From NCBI RefSeq assembly GCF_014041935.1, contig NZ_CP059491.1, forward strand, positions 4,030,001 through 4,094,000: a stretch of DNA of 64,000 nucleotides. Reading direction: 5' to 3'. The DNA comes from Gordonia jinghuaiqii (lineage in GTDB: Bacteria > Actinomycetota > Actinomycetes > Mycobacteriales > Mycobacteriaceae). The notes below the pieces were generated by a model. The model ran no database searches and had not been told where the DNA came from. It saw nothing but the letters and a program-made list of their open reading frames with translations. Of the stretch, positions 8,584 through 16,653 are shown piece by piece. Each line of letters opens with the position of its first letter. Within the stretch, counting starts at the first letter, position 1. Position numbers and translations under genes: made by a program.

Positions 8584-8690
8584 CAGTAGACCCCGCACAT
8601 CCCGTCGATCGACACCTCTTCGACGAGCGACTCGGCGATGAGCTCGGTGTCGGTCGAGCTCTGTGTGGTCGCGGCGGACTGATCGGCCAT
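8583..8690 (-). CDS. mftA: Mycofactocin precursor peptide MftA
   Basis: A 35-residue ribosomal precursor, found by translating the region upstream of mftB. It ends in the diagnostic core IDGMCGVY, whose final Val-Tyr becomes mycofactocin. The leader is rich in Ser, Thr and Glu and has the helical [12 protein letters not shown] segment expected to be bound by MftB. The ATG at 8690 follows a perfect AAGGAGGT ribosome site at seven bases. The TGATG overlap with mftB couples precursor and chaperone synthesis. Confidence 0.97.
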   Translation of the reverse strand: MADQSAATTQSSTDTELIAESLVEEVSIDGMCGVY

Positions 8691-8850
8691 GATCCATACC
8701 TCCTTGAAATTCGATGGTGACGACGGTCACGCACGACTATAGTGGCACTCGGTGCACAAAACCAGAGGGGGCCGGAAAACTGTCCGAACGGGCAGTGCCG
8801 GGACCTCCACAGGACCACCGACACCGCAGGTCGCCTAGGGTGAGGTCTCG
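8691..8850. promoter_or_regulatory. Divergent mftA / mftR control region
   Basis: This 160-base gap separates mftA from mftR. On the minus strand TATAGT (8738-8743 region) is a possible -10 for mftA. An 18-base imperfect dyad lies at 8779-8796. No other gene fits here. Confidence 0.5.
8779..8796. promoter_or_regulatory. Candidate MftR operator dyad
   Basis: ACTGTCCGAACGGGCAGT is an inverted repeat with 7 of 9 positions matching between half sites, located midway between mftA and mftR. TetR proteins commonly bind such 16-20 base dyads in the gap next to their own gene. The assignment is inferred from position. Confidence 0.45.
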
Positions 8851-9468
8851 ATGACGCCGAACACCCCCGACGCGAGACCCGCCCGCACCTCCCCCGGACG
8901 ACGCCCCATCACGTCCCGGGCACAGATCAGCGCGCTCGCGATCGGTTTGTTCACCGCTCACGGTTTCGAGGACACCAGCGTCGACGACATCGCCGACGCG
9001 GCCGGTATCGCCCGGCGCACACTGTTCCGCTACTACTCGTCGAAGAACGAGATCCCCTGGGGGGAGTTCGACGACCACCTCGACGAGCTGCGCACCCTCC
9101 TCGCCGCGATCCCGGCCGACGTCCCGATGGCGCAGGCGCTCGTCGATGCCCTCGTCTCGTTCAACCGGGTCCCGCCGGAGGAACTGGACAACCATCGCCG
9201 GCGCATGTCGTTGCTACTGGGTGTTCCGGCGCTGCAGGCACATTCGATGATCATGTACGCCGATTGGCGGCATGTGATCGCGGAGTTCTGCGCCATGCGC
9301 CTCGGCACATCCGTGAGCGACCACATACCGCAGACCATCGGCTGGCTGTGCCTCGGCGCAGCCCTGGCGGCCTATGAACGGTGGCTGGCCGACCCCGGCG
9401 CCGACCTCGAATCCCTCATCGAGGCCGGCGCGCGCACGGTCGCCGACGGCGTGGGTGCACTGTCATGA
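8851..9468 (+). CDS. mftR: Mycofactocin system TetR-family regulator MftR
   Basis: TetR-type DNA-binding protein of 205 residues, divergent from mftA. The N-terminal helix-turn-helix reads FEDTSVDDIADAAGIARRTL followed by FRYYSSKNEI (about residues 40-70). In mycobacteria MftR represses the mft genes and responds to long-chain acyl-CoA. A GAGGT ribosome site precedes the ATG. The flanking dyad at 8779-8796 is the likely target. Identification rests on the HTH plus the invariant position next to mftA. Confidence 0.9.
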   Translation: MTPNTPDARPARTSPGRRPITSRAQISALAIGLFTAHGFEDTSVDDIADAAGIARRTLFRYYSSKNEIPWGEFDDHLDELRTLLAAIPADVPMAQALVDALVSFNRVPPEELDNHRRRMSLLLGVPALQAHSMIMYADWRHVIAEFCAMRLGTSVSDHIPQTIGWLCLGAALAAYERWLADPGADLESLIEAGARTVADGVGALS

Positions 9469-9561
9469 CTAACCTGGTCCGAGGCCGGTCATGCACACCC
9501 GATGCGACCGGTACGCGGGAGCGCCTCTCGTGGCGGCGACGCCCGCTACGCTAGGCTGAAG

Positions 9562-9575
9562 TAGAACGTGTTCTA
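9562..9575. promoter_or_regulatory. KstR operator upstream of kshB
   Basis: TAGAACGTGTTCTA is a perfect palindromic match to TnnAACnnGTTnnA, 46 bases before the kshB start. kshB orthologues are members of the KstR regulon in mycobacteria and rhodococci. Confidence 0.85.
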
Positions 9576-9621
9576 ATTTTGGGCCGGTTCATCCGGTCCT
9601 CGACGGCGGAGAACTGCTGAC

Positions 9622-10680
9622 ATGTCTGATGTGACCCCTCACGGCTCCCGAAGCGTGATTCTCACGGTGTCCGAGGTGATCGAGGAGACGGCCGACGCCA
9701 AGTCCATCGCCTTCGAGGTCCCGGAAGCGTCCTCCAACGCGTTCACCGACTACAAGCCGGGGCAGTTCCTCACCCTGCGCATCCCGAGCGAGAAGACCGG
9801 CTCGGTCGCCCGGTGCTATTCGCTGGCGTCGTCGCCGTTCACCGACCCGCGGCCCAAGGTGACCGTCAAGCGAACCGTGGACGGATACGGCTCCAACTGG
9901 GTGTGCGACAACCTGTCCCCCGGTTCCCAGGTCGAGGTGCTGCCGCCGTCCGGGGTGTTCACCCCCAAGTCCTACGACGTCCCGCTTCTCCTGATCGCCG
10001 CGGGCAGCGGTGTGACCCCGGTGATGTCGATCCTCAAGGCGGCCCTGAAGAAGAGCGACCGCCCCATCGTGTTCTTCTACGCCAACCGCAGCGTCGACGA
10101 CGTGATCTTCGCCGAGGAACTCCGCGAGCTGCTGCACGCCCACGCCGACCGGCTCACCGTTCTCCATTGGCTCGAGTCGCTGCAGGGCCTGCCCACCGCG
10201 CCGGCGCTGGCATCGGTGTTCGCGCCGTATTCGACGACCCACACCGCCTACCTGTGTGGTCCCGGACCGTTCATGGACGCCGTGCACAAGGGCCTGGCCC
10301 AGGCAGACTTCCCGCATCACAACGTCCACACCGAGGTCTACAACTCGCTGTCGGGTGACCCGTTCGCCGATGTCGAACTCGACGAGGTCAGCGACGAGGA
10401 GCAAGCCGGGGCGGCCACCGTCGAGGTGGAGCTCGACGGCGAGACCCACACACTCACCTGGCCCCGTAAACGCACCCTGATCGACGTCATGCTCGCCGCC
10501 GGACTCGACGCCCCCTACTCCTGCCAGGAGGGTGAATGCGGCTCGTGTGCCTGCACTCTCACCGAGGGCACCGTCGACATGGACAATGCCGGCGCGCTCG
10601 ACCCCGAGGACATCGAGGACGGCTACATCCTCGGCTGCCAGGCCCATCCGACGTCGGACTCACTCAAGATCGAGTTCTGA
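9622..10680 (+). CDS. kshB: 3-ketosteroid-9-alpha-monooxygenase reductase component KshB
   Basis: FAD- and [2Fe-2S]-containing reductase that supplies electrons from NADH to the Rieske oxygenase KshA, which opens ring B of 3-ketosteroids. The 352-residue protein has the FAD motif RCYSLASSPF, NAD site GSGVTPVMS, CGPGPF near residue 210, and a C-terminal plant-type ferredoxin domain with CQEGECGSCAC and a distal Cys in GCQAHP. GGAGAA precedes the ATG. The KstR box upstream supports the steroid assignment over phenylacetate (PaaE) or other reductases of the same fold. kshA is not in this window. Confidence 0.85.
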   Translation: MSDVTPHGSRSVILTVSEVIEETADAKSIAFEVPEASSNAFTDYKPGQFLTLRIPSEKTGSVARCYSLASSPFTDPRPKVTVKRTVDGYGSNWVCDNLSPGSQVEVLPPSGVFTPKSYDVPLLLIAAGSGVTPVMSILKAALKKSDRPIVFFYANRSVDDVIFAEELRELLHAHADRLTVLHWLESLQGLPTAPALASVFAPYSTTHTAYLCGPGPFMDAVHKGLAQADFPHHNVHTEVYNSLSGDPFADVELDEVSDEEQAGAATVEVELDGETHTLTWPRKRTLIDVMLAAGLDAPYSCQEGECGSCACTLTEGTVDMDNAGALDPEDIEDGYILGCQAHPTSDSLKIEF

Positions 10681-10697
10681 CGGGCCGGTTCTGGCAT

Positions 10698-10714
10698 CGT
10701 CGAGACACTCGACG
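10698..10714. other. Intercistronic hairpin
   Basis: A 7-base-pair stem (CGTCGAG / CTCGACG, 3-base loop) between kshB and the next gene on the same strand. It may set differential stability or attenuate read-through. Confidence 0.35.
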
Positions 10715-10749
10715 ACACGATCGAGCCGCACGCGAAGGAGAACAGCGAC

Positions 10750-11154
10750 ATGACCACCCTCCCCGGTTCCCGATCAGCCCGTTCCCGTCTCGGTCCCGAC
10801 CGGCTCGCCCGCGGCCTCGCCGGCATGCTGCTCGGTATCGGGGTTCTGCACTTCCTGGCCCCCAAACCCTTCGACGAGATCATCCCCGAGGAGATCCCCG
10901 GTGATCCGCGGACGCTGACCTACCTGTCCGGCGTGGCCGAGATCGGTCTGGGGGCGGGTCTTCTGGTGCCCAGGACCCGGCGGCTCTCCGGTGCGCTGTC
11001 CGCGCTGCTGTTCCTCGCGGTGTATCCCGCGAACATCAACATGGTCCGGCTGTGGTGGGACAAACCCCTGCCATACCGAATCGTCGCCATCGCACGTCTG
11101 CCGTTCCAGTTCCCGATGATCTGGGCCGCACTGCGGGTGGCGCGCGAGTCCTGA
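10750..11154 (+). CDS. Small DoxX-like integral membrane protein
   Basis: A 134-residue protein with about four hydrophobic helices (GMLLGIGVLHFLAP; VAEIGLGAGLLVP; ALSALLFLAVYPANINM; PFQFPMIWAALRV), matching the DoxX/COG4270-like membrane family, whose biochemical role is unsettled. AAGGAG lies upstream of the ATG at 10750. It follows kshB by 69 bases on the same strand and could be cotranscribed, but no partner function is visible. Confidence 0.65.
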   Translation: MTTLPGSRSARSRLGPDRLARGLAGMLLGIGVLHFLAPKPFDEIIPEEIPGDPRTLTYLSGVAEIGLGAGLLVPRTRRLSGALSALLFLAVYPANINMVRLWWDKPLPYRIVAIARLPFQFPMIWAALRVARES

Positions 11155-11177
11155 GAAAGCCCGCATCACCGACCGCC

Positions 11178-11927
11178 TCAGCGCAGGGATCGGAAGTACG
11201 CCCGTTCCTCCGGCGAACGATGCTCGATCGCGTAACTCAGTGCGGTACGGCCCATCTCGGCGGCATTGTCCTCCAGGTACCCGAGGAGGACGGCCTCGTC
11301 GACGCGCTTGCCCACCTCGCGCAGCATCCAGCCGAAGGCCTTCTGGATGAGGTCCCGCCGATCGTCGCGGACGAGCGGAGCCACTGCGAGAAGCGCTGTC
11401 GCATCGCCGTGTCTGATGTGCGCGAAGGTGGCGATGATGCCCACGCGGCGTCGCCACAGGTCCTCGTCCTGAGCGTGCCGCAGGACGGCGTCGAGCCGAC
11501 CCAGCCGGCGGCAGTACTCCCCCAGGATCGAGTCGGCCGACGAGTCGACGAGGTCCCAGTTGTTCACCCGTCCTCGTCGGACGGCGTCGAGGTAGAGCTT
11601 CACCCACACCTCGACACCCGCATCCGTTGCATCCCCGCCCCGGCGCCGCAGTTCCTGTTCGAATTCGCCCCGCAGGAGGAACAACGCGATGAGCCGGTGC
11701 TCGTGAACCGGCGAATCCAGCAGTTCGGCAACGGCATCCGGACCGATGCCGCGGAAGGCCCGGGCGATGGCACGTTGCTGCGGCACGCGTAGTCCCAGGA
11801 ATTCATCGCCTTCGCCGTAGCCGCCGGGACGGGCCTGGAAGAACTTCGCCTGCCCGGCCGCGAGCTGCGGGTCGGCGATCTCGGCGGCGGCCGTCCGCAC
11901 CGCCGCCGCCGTCGGCTCCGGTACCAC
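11178..11927 (-). CDS. DNA alkylation repair protein (AlkD-like HEAT-repeat glycosylase)
   Basis: Predicted DNA glycosylase that removes bulky or cationic alkylated purines. The 249-residue all-helical sequence carries the AlkD hallmark VNNWDLVDSSADSILG, holding the Trp and catalytic Asp, and the C-terminal IQKAFGWMLREVGK. The start is a GTG at 11927, seven bases after the ferredoxin reductase stop, so the two genes are likely cotranscribed. No strong ribosome site is seen. The neighbouring genes do not suggest a shared pathway. Confidence 0.8.
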   Translation of the reverse strand: MVPEPTAAAVRTAAAEIADPQLAAGQAKFFQARPGGYGEGDEFLGLRVPQQRAIARAFRGIGPDAVAELLDSPVHEHRLIALFLLRGEFEQELRRRGGDATDAGVEVWVKLYLDAVRRGRVNNWDLVDSSADSILGEYCRRLGRLDAVLRHAQDEDLWRRRVGIIATFAHIRHGDATALLAVAPLVRDDRRDLIQKAFGWMLREVGKRVDEAVLLGYLEDNAAEMGRTALSYAIEHRSPEERAYFRSLR

Positions 11928-11934
11928 GTCTGCG

Positions 11935-13128
11935 CTAGAGGAGATCCGCGATCGGGGTGGGCGTCTGCAGCTTGGCCCGCGTCTTCATCACCGCGCCCAC
12001 CTTGCCCGCCCCGACGACGCCGGTGAGTATGCCGTCGCGGCTGTAGTAGGCCACGAACTTCTTGCCGTCGTCGTCGACGACGTGAACCTCGTCGTCGGGG
12101 CGCGGTGCACCGAGTACCTGGATCTTCACGTCGAACTGGTCGCTCCAGAAGTACGACACCGATGCGGTGACCGCGTCCCCGCCGGTGATCTGGTGAGCGA
12201 CGATCGACGCCTGCTCGACGGTGTGATTCCAGTGCTCCACCCGTACCGGCTTGTCGTCGTCGTCCCGCCAATTCGCGACGTCGCCGAGGGCGTAGACGTT
12301 CTCCGCACTGGTGTGTCCGGTTGCATCGCAGGCTATTCCGCCGCCGGACTCGCGCGCGGCGAGTTCGATCCCGGAGCCGTCGAGGTAGCCGGTCACGGGG
12401 GTCGAGCCGATACCGACGACGACGATGTCGGCCGGCAGTTCGGTTCCGTCGGCGAGCTTCACCGCCCTCACCCTGCCCTGCGAGACCACGATCTCCTCGA
12501 CGCCGATGCCTGTCCTCAGATCGACCCCGTTGGCGGTGTGCAGGCGCGACACCAGAGCACCGATGCGCTCGCCGAGGGCTGCGGCGAGCGGCGTCGGGGC
12601 CGGTTCGACGAGACTGACACCCAGACCGCGCGAGCACAGGCTGGCCGCCACCTCACACCCGATGAATCCCGCGCCGATGACCACTGCGGTTCTCGCGGAA
12701 TCGATCTCGCCGCGCAACGCGACGGCGTCGTCGTACGTGCGGATCGTGTGCACGCCGGCGATCGATTCGGTGAGGCCGGGGAACGGGCGCGGATCGAGGC
12801 CGGTGGCGAGCACCAGGGTGTCGTAGGAGAGAGTCGAGCCGGAGGCGAGACCGACGGTCCCCTCGGCCGGTGACACCGCGGTCACCGCATCTCCGAGACG
12901 CAGCGTGATGTCGGCCTCGCCGTAGAACCCCTCGGGCTTGAGGTCCACGCGGTCGTCTTTGCCCAGCAGCACCGACTTCGACAGGGGCGGGCGGTCGTAT
13001 GGTGGGTGCGCCTCGGCGCCGACCAGGGTGATCGGATCGGTGAAGCCGTTGTTGCGCAGGCTCTCCGCCAACCGGATTCCACCGAGTCCCGCCCCGACCA
13101 CGACAACGCCCGCAGCTGGTCCACTCAT
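11935..13128 (-). CDS. NAD(P)/FAD-dependent ferredoxin (rhodocoxin-type) reductase
   Basis: Reductase that passes electrons from NAD(P)H to a ferredoxin, typically for cytochrome P450s. Two dinucleotide-binding motifs are visible: VVVGAGLGGIRLAESL at the N-terminus for FAD and VVIGAGFIGCEVAASL near residue 150 for NAD. DRPPLSK and YALGDVAN are family landmarks, and a C-terminal reductase domain follows. Length is 397 residues. GGAGAAGG precedes the ATG. It resembles the product I recall at Rv0688 in the mft-str neighbourhood of M. tuberculosis. CYP51 and CYP123 in this window are possible end users. Confidence 0.85.
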   Translation of the reverse strand: MSGPAAGVVVVGAGLGGIRLAESLRNNGFTDPITLVGAEAHPPYDRPPLSKSVLLGKDDRVDLKPEGFYGEADITLRLGDAVTAVSPAEGTVGLASGSTLSYDTLVLATGLDPRPFPGLTESIAGVHTIRTYDDAVALRGEIDSARTAVVIGAGFIGCEVAASLCSRGLGVSLVEPAPTPLAAALGERIGALVSRLHTANGVDLRTGIGVEEIVVSQGRVRAVKLADGTELPADIVVVGIGSTPVTGYLDGSGIELAARESGGGIACDATGHTSAENVYALGDVANWRDDDDKPVRVEHWNHTVEQASIVAHQITGGDAVTASVSYFWSDQFDVKIQVLGAPRPDDEVHVVDDDGKKFVAYYSRDGILTGVVGAGKVGAVMKTRAKLQTPTPIADLL

Positions 13129-13198
13129 ACTCGTCCCTTCTCCTCCGCCGACGCCGATCGCGCCCGGATCTCGTGTGCGCCCCCGTATGTGCCGCGCC

Positions 13199-13789
13199 TC
13201 AACGGGTCACGTCCCCGACCGGTTGCAGGTCGGACAGCAGCCAATTCCCGTCGACCTTACGCATAAGTGCCCACCTCGCGGTAGGGGTCGTCCTCCCCGC
13301 GGGTTCGCCCGAGCCCCCCGGGCCCGGAGACACTTGCGACCGGGTGGACGACAGGGCCTGGTCGACGAAGACCAGCACTTTCGCGCGGTCGGACGAGTTG
13401 TCGTGCAGGCCGACCCCGACCACCTGCCCGGTCATCTCGATGCCCGACACCCGCGCCCCGGGCAGGACGACGTCGGCTCCGCGGTTGCGATACTCCAACC
13501 GGATCGGGTCGGTGAGCAACGCATCGGTGCGTCGACGCCGATCGGGCGGATCGTCGGGCGAGAAGGTCATCACCGCGCCGACCGCCTCGCCGGTGGCGGT
13601 GAGGATCGCGGCGCGCTCGGCCGCGGTCGGGTCCCGCCCTGGTCGCGATGCCGCGACCCCGGCGATCACCGCGACGACGAGTGCCACCACGATGCCGGCG
13701 ACCATGAGTCCGGTTCGGCGGCGTTGCCGTCGGGTCCAGCGCGGCTCCAGCAGAGGAGCATCGGCCGCGCGCCGAGCGGTGGAGGTCAT
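13199..13789 (-). CDS. Mce-associated membrane protein (fourth of set)
   Basis: A 196-residue protein with a basic cytoplasmic N-terminus, one membrane helix (about residues 27-47) and an external alpha+beta domain ending in a conserved-looking WALMRKVDGNWLLSDLQPV, the NTF2-like layout of Mce-associated (Mas/Mam) proteins. These accompany Mce lipid importers. Its ATG overlaps the previous stop as ATGA. It is the last gene of a five-gene coupled series starting with an SDR. Confidence 0.72.
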   Translation of the reverse strand: MTSTARRAADAPLLEPRWTRRQRRRTGLMVAGIVVALVVAVIAGVAASRPGRDPTAAERAAILTATGEAVGAVMTFSPDDPPDRRRRTDALLTDPIRLEYRNRGADVVLPGARVSGIEMTGQVVGVGLHDNSSDRAKVLVFVDQALSSTRSQVSPGPGGSGEPAGRTTPTARWALMRKVDGNWLLSDLQPVGDVTR

Positions 13790-14445
13790 GGCCGCCCCGC
13801 TCGCGAGATCTTCCAGCCGGCGTCGGTGCGGGTCATCGTGATCAGTGCGGTGACCCGTTCGCCGGTGGCGTCGACCTCTCCGGCCGCCGCGCCGGAATCG
13901 GGTGACCCGCCCAGCAGGACAGGATCGGTGGCGTCGGCGACGACGAGAACCTCGACACTGGTGCCGATCTCGTCCGACGACGGATCGCGCACGAGTCCGG
14001 CCGAGATCAGTTGGCCGACACTGGGTCCCCGCTGGCCGCGCACCGCGTCGGCGAGGGCTTCGCGTGCGGCGTCGATGCGTTCGCGCTGCGGTCCGGTACT
14101 GACACCCGCGACCGCGTCCACATAGCCGGCGGGGTCGGCGGGGTCGGCGCTCAGCATCACCGTGACGGCGTCGCGGGCCGAGGCGAGCACGTCGTTCTCC
14201 AGCGCCTGCTGGTCGTGCTGAACACGGATCTGCCAGAACAGGACGCCGGCCGCGACGATCAGGACGGCCACCACGACCGCCACCGCGACGAGCCCGACGC
14301 GCAGCATCCGCGTCCGCCGGAGTGCGCGTTCGCGCAGCGCGGGCGCGGCGGCGATGCGAGCCGTGCGCGCTGCCCGCCGCGCGGCGTCGACGCGGGCTCG
14401 GGCGAGTTCGATTCGGGTGGTGGAGGTCTCGCTCACGCCGGTCAT
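13786..14445 (-). CDS. Mce-associated membrane protein (third of set)
   Basis: A 219-residue protein with an Arg/Ala-rich, probably helical N-terminus, a membrane segment at about residues 49-71 and an external domain ending TRTDAGWKISRAG. The layout matches Mce-associated proteins. The start is taken at the ATG at 14445 because it overlaps the upstream stop as ATGA; a longer reading lies inside the previous gene. Length and topology are like its three neighbours, which suggests tandem duplication and divergence. Confidence 0.72.
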   Translation of the reverse strand: MTGVSETSTTRIELARARVDAARRAARTARIAAAPALRERALRRTRMLRVGLVAVAVVVAVLIVAAGVLFWQIRVQHDQQALENDVLASARDAVTVMLSADPADPAGYVDAVAGVSTGPQRERIDAAREALADAVRGQRGPSVGQLISAGLVRDPSSDEIGTSVEVLVVADATDPVLLGGSPDSGAAAGEVDATGERVTALITMTRTDAGWKISRAGRP

Positions 14446-15050
14446 CCGATCACGTCCGCCGCCGCCAGGAGCCACGTGTCGTCGGATCTGATGAAGCGGG
14501 CGAGGATCGACCTGCTCACGGTCACCTCGGGTGCCGTCTCGCCGCGCACGGTCACCGCGACCCGTAGCAGTGCCCGACCTTCGGCGGCATCGGTCTCGAC
14601 GATGCTGACGATCTCGGGCCGCCAGGCGACCGCGAGGGTGCCCGGCTCCGGAGGCCGATCGAGCTGTGTCCCATAGGTCTGCACGAACTCGCCGGCCACG
14701 AGGTCACGCGCGCGTGCCCGGTCTGCTCGCCAGTGGGCCGAATCGACGGAGAACACCTCGGCCACGATCGTCCCCGCCCGCTCGCGGAGCTCATCCCGGT
14801 TGCGCTGCAGCGATTCTCCGGCACTGCTGTCCCGCCACAGCACGGCCACCGCCACCAGGGCGACGACGAGTGCCACCGTCGCGATCGAGAGTCGGCCGCC
14901 GGCCGCCCGCCGGGTCATCGGCCGGGCCGGCGGTGCCCCGGCCGGCAGCTCGGAAGGTCTGCCCGGCCGTGTATCGGACCGCTTTCGCGGTGTGCCGTAC
15001 GGCTTTCGCGGTGTATCGGACTGCTTTCGTGGTGTATCGGACGACGTCAT
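14442..15050 (-). CDS. Mce-associated membrane protein (second of set) with TPRK repeat tail
   Basis: A 202-residue protein. The first 30 residues repeat SDTPRK-type heptads; a membrane helix follows at about residues 54-72, then an external domain with TVSRSILARFIRSDDTWLLAAADV. The repeated segment would be cytoplasmic and strongly basic. ATGA overlaps exist at both ends. The core is like the other Mce-associated proteins here; the repeats are specific to this copy. Confidence 0.72.
   Translation of the reverse strand: MTSSDTPRKQSDTPRKPYGTPRKRSDTRPGRPSELPAGAPPARPMTRRAAGGRLSIATVALVVALVAVAVLWRDSSAGESLQRNRDELRERAGTIVAEVFSVDSAHWRADRARARDLVAGEFVQTYGTQLDRPPEPGTLAVAWRPEIVSIVETDAAEGRALLRVAVTVRGETAPEVTVSRSILARFIRSDDTWLLAAADVIG
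14969..15045. repeat. 21-base in-frame tandem repeat encoding TPRK heptads
   Basis: Units at 14969-14989, 14990-15010 and 15011-15031 plus a partial copy up to about 15045. Each unit gives seven residues of the SDTPRK-x type. It is in frame with the Mce-associated gene, immediately after its start codon. Confidence 0.9.
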
Positions 15051-15664
15051 GGGAGGTATTGCACCGCCCCGAGTTTCAACGAGCCCTCGTCCGGGGTGAC
15101 CAGCACCCGCAACCGGAACCGGCGCGGCTGCGATGCGGTGGCCGCTCCGGGTTTGTCGAAGACGGCGGTGGCGGCGACGAGAACCGTTGCGGTGTCGCCC
15201 TCGCGGGCCGAGATCCCCGTCCCCTCGACCGACGACTCCGTCACCGCACCGTTGGCGTCGACGAATGCGCGGTAGCTGTCGGCGGATTGGGCGAACTCCT
15301 CGTAGAAGGCGCCCGTCGCGCCCGCCAGGATCTCGCGGGCGCGGAGCGGATCACGACTGTCCGGCGCGATCAGCAGTGCCACGCGATCCGCGGCGGCCTG
15401 CTCGAAGTCGGCGTCGGAATAGGCATCTCGCGCGTCGAGCCAGGCAACCACGGCGACGCCGGCCAGAACGAGTGAGCCGACCAGGCCGAGGGTGAGGACG
15501 ACCCACCGGCGTCGTGGTGGTCTGCGCCGGAGACCGGCATCTACCTCCAGCGAGGTCAGGTCGTCGAGTGCGTCCCGGAGTCCGCGTCGCGCCGCGCGCG
15601 CGGCCGCGATGTCCGAGCGTCCCGCAGCCCCGGCCATGGCTCGCCCCCTGTCGATCCCGGTCAC
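15047..15664 (-). CDS. Mce-associated membrane protein (first of set)
   Basis: A 205-residue protein with an Ala/Arg-rich N-terminus, membrane helix at about residues 54-75 and an external domain with FYEEFAQSADSYRAFV, typical of Mce-associated proteins. The start is a GTG at 15664 that overlaps the SDR stop as GTGA, consistent with the ATGA overlaps used by the next three genes; an ATG at 15637 would give a slightly shorter product. No yrbE or mceA-F genes are seen in the window, so the importer it serves must be elsewhere. Confidence 0.72.
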   Translation of the reverse strand: MTGIDRGRAMAGAAGRSDIAAARAARRGLRDALDDLTSLEVDAGLRRRPPRRRWVVLTLGLVGSLVLAGVAVVAWLDARDAYSDADFEQAAADRVALLIAPDSRDPLRAREILAGATGAFYEEFAQSADSYRAFVDANGAVTESSVEGTGISAREGDTATVLVAATAVFDKPGAATASQPRRFRLRVLVTPDEGSLKLGAVQYLP

Positions 15665-16560
15665 GACGACAGGCGCGCGCTCTCCTTGGTGTCGACCTTC
15701 TCGCCGCGGATCCGGCTCGAGTACGCGGCGCGCGCGTTCTGGTCCGGGTTCATGAAGATCGAGTCGAGCTTGGTCAGCTTGCGCGAGAGGCGTTTCATCG
15801 CCTGCGGCAGGAGGGGTGCGGAGTCGGCCCAGCGCATCGACCGAGGCGCGTACACCCGGGTGACCGGTCGCGCGATGGTCTCCACGACGACCGCGGCCAC
15901 CTCACCCGGCTCGACGGTCTGGATGAACTTGTTGGTCTGCAGGCCGGAGATCAGGGCGGTGCGCGTGAAGGTCGGCAGGACGGCGCTGACCTTGATGCCC
16001 TCCGGTGCGAGCTCGGCGCCGAGCGCCTCGGAGAACTCGATCACCGCCGACTTGGCCCCGTTGTAGATGGTCAGGCCGGGGGTGGGGATGCGACCGGCAG
16101 TGGAGGCGATGTTGACGATGTGACCGGTTCGGCGCGGCGCCATCCGGCGGGCCGCCTCCTGGCAACCCAGGATGACGCCGATGACGTCGATGTCGAAGGT
16201 GCGTCGGATGATCGTGTCGTCGTAGGAGAGGAACGGCCCGACCGGCATGATGCCTGCGTTGTTCACGAGCACATCGATCGGACCAAGACGCGACTCGACC
16301 TCGGTCAGGAAGGCGTCGAAGGACTCCCGCTTGGTGACGTCGACCTCGATGCCCTCGATACCGAGGTCGGCGGCGGCCTTGCCCACGGCGTCGCCGTCGA
16401 TGTCGCCGATGGCGACCTTGGCGCCGGCGTCGAACAACTGGGTGGCGGTCTCGAATCCGATTCCACGTGCACCACCGGTGATGACGACGACCTTGTCCTT
16501 CACCGCGGAACGGATGGTGTCGTGATCGGGCTTCCGGGACAGTGTGTCGCGCAGGCTCAT
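15661..16560 (-). CDS. SDR family oxidoreductase upstream of Mce-associated genes
   Basis: A 299-residue classical-type short-chain dehydrogenase/reductase with TGGARGIG, NNAG, the STAG serine and YNGAK, plus a C-terminal extension of about 50 residues containing basic and aromatic clusters (MKRLSRKLTKLDSIF) that may touch membrane. AAGGAG precedes the ATG. It resembles the SDR I recall at Rv3057c, which sits next to a TetR gene and cyp136. The coupled Mce-associated genes downstream suggest a lipid-related substrate. Actual substrate unknown. Confidence 0.8.
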   Translation of the reverse strand: MSLRDTLSRKPDHDTIRSAVKDKVVVITGGARGIGFETATQLFDAGAKVAIGDIDGDAVGKAAADLGIEGIEVDVTKRESFDAFLTEVESRLGPIDVLVNNAGIMPVGPFLSYDDTIIRRTFDIDVIGVILGCQEAARRMAPRRTGHIVNIASTAGRIPTPGLTIYNGAKSAVIEFSEALGAELAPEGIKVSAVLPTFTRTALISGLQTNKFIQTVEPGEVAAVVVETIARPVTRVYAPRSMRWADSAPLLPQAMKRLSRKLTKLDSIFMNPDQNARAAYSSRIRGEKVDTKESARLSS

Positions 16561-16653
16561 TGGTTCTCCTTCGAGTGGGTCGATGCGAAACGGATGTGGA
16601 CGTTGCGGCCCGGTGAGCACGCCCCTCCGGCCGCCGGACCTAAGGGCGGGCGG

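Noticed and set aside
8744..8757. GCAC-TCG-GTGC dyad near the mftA promoter
   Set aside because: Arms of only four bases; the dyad at 8779-8796 is longer.
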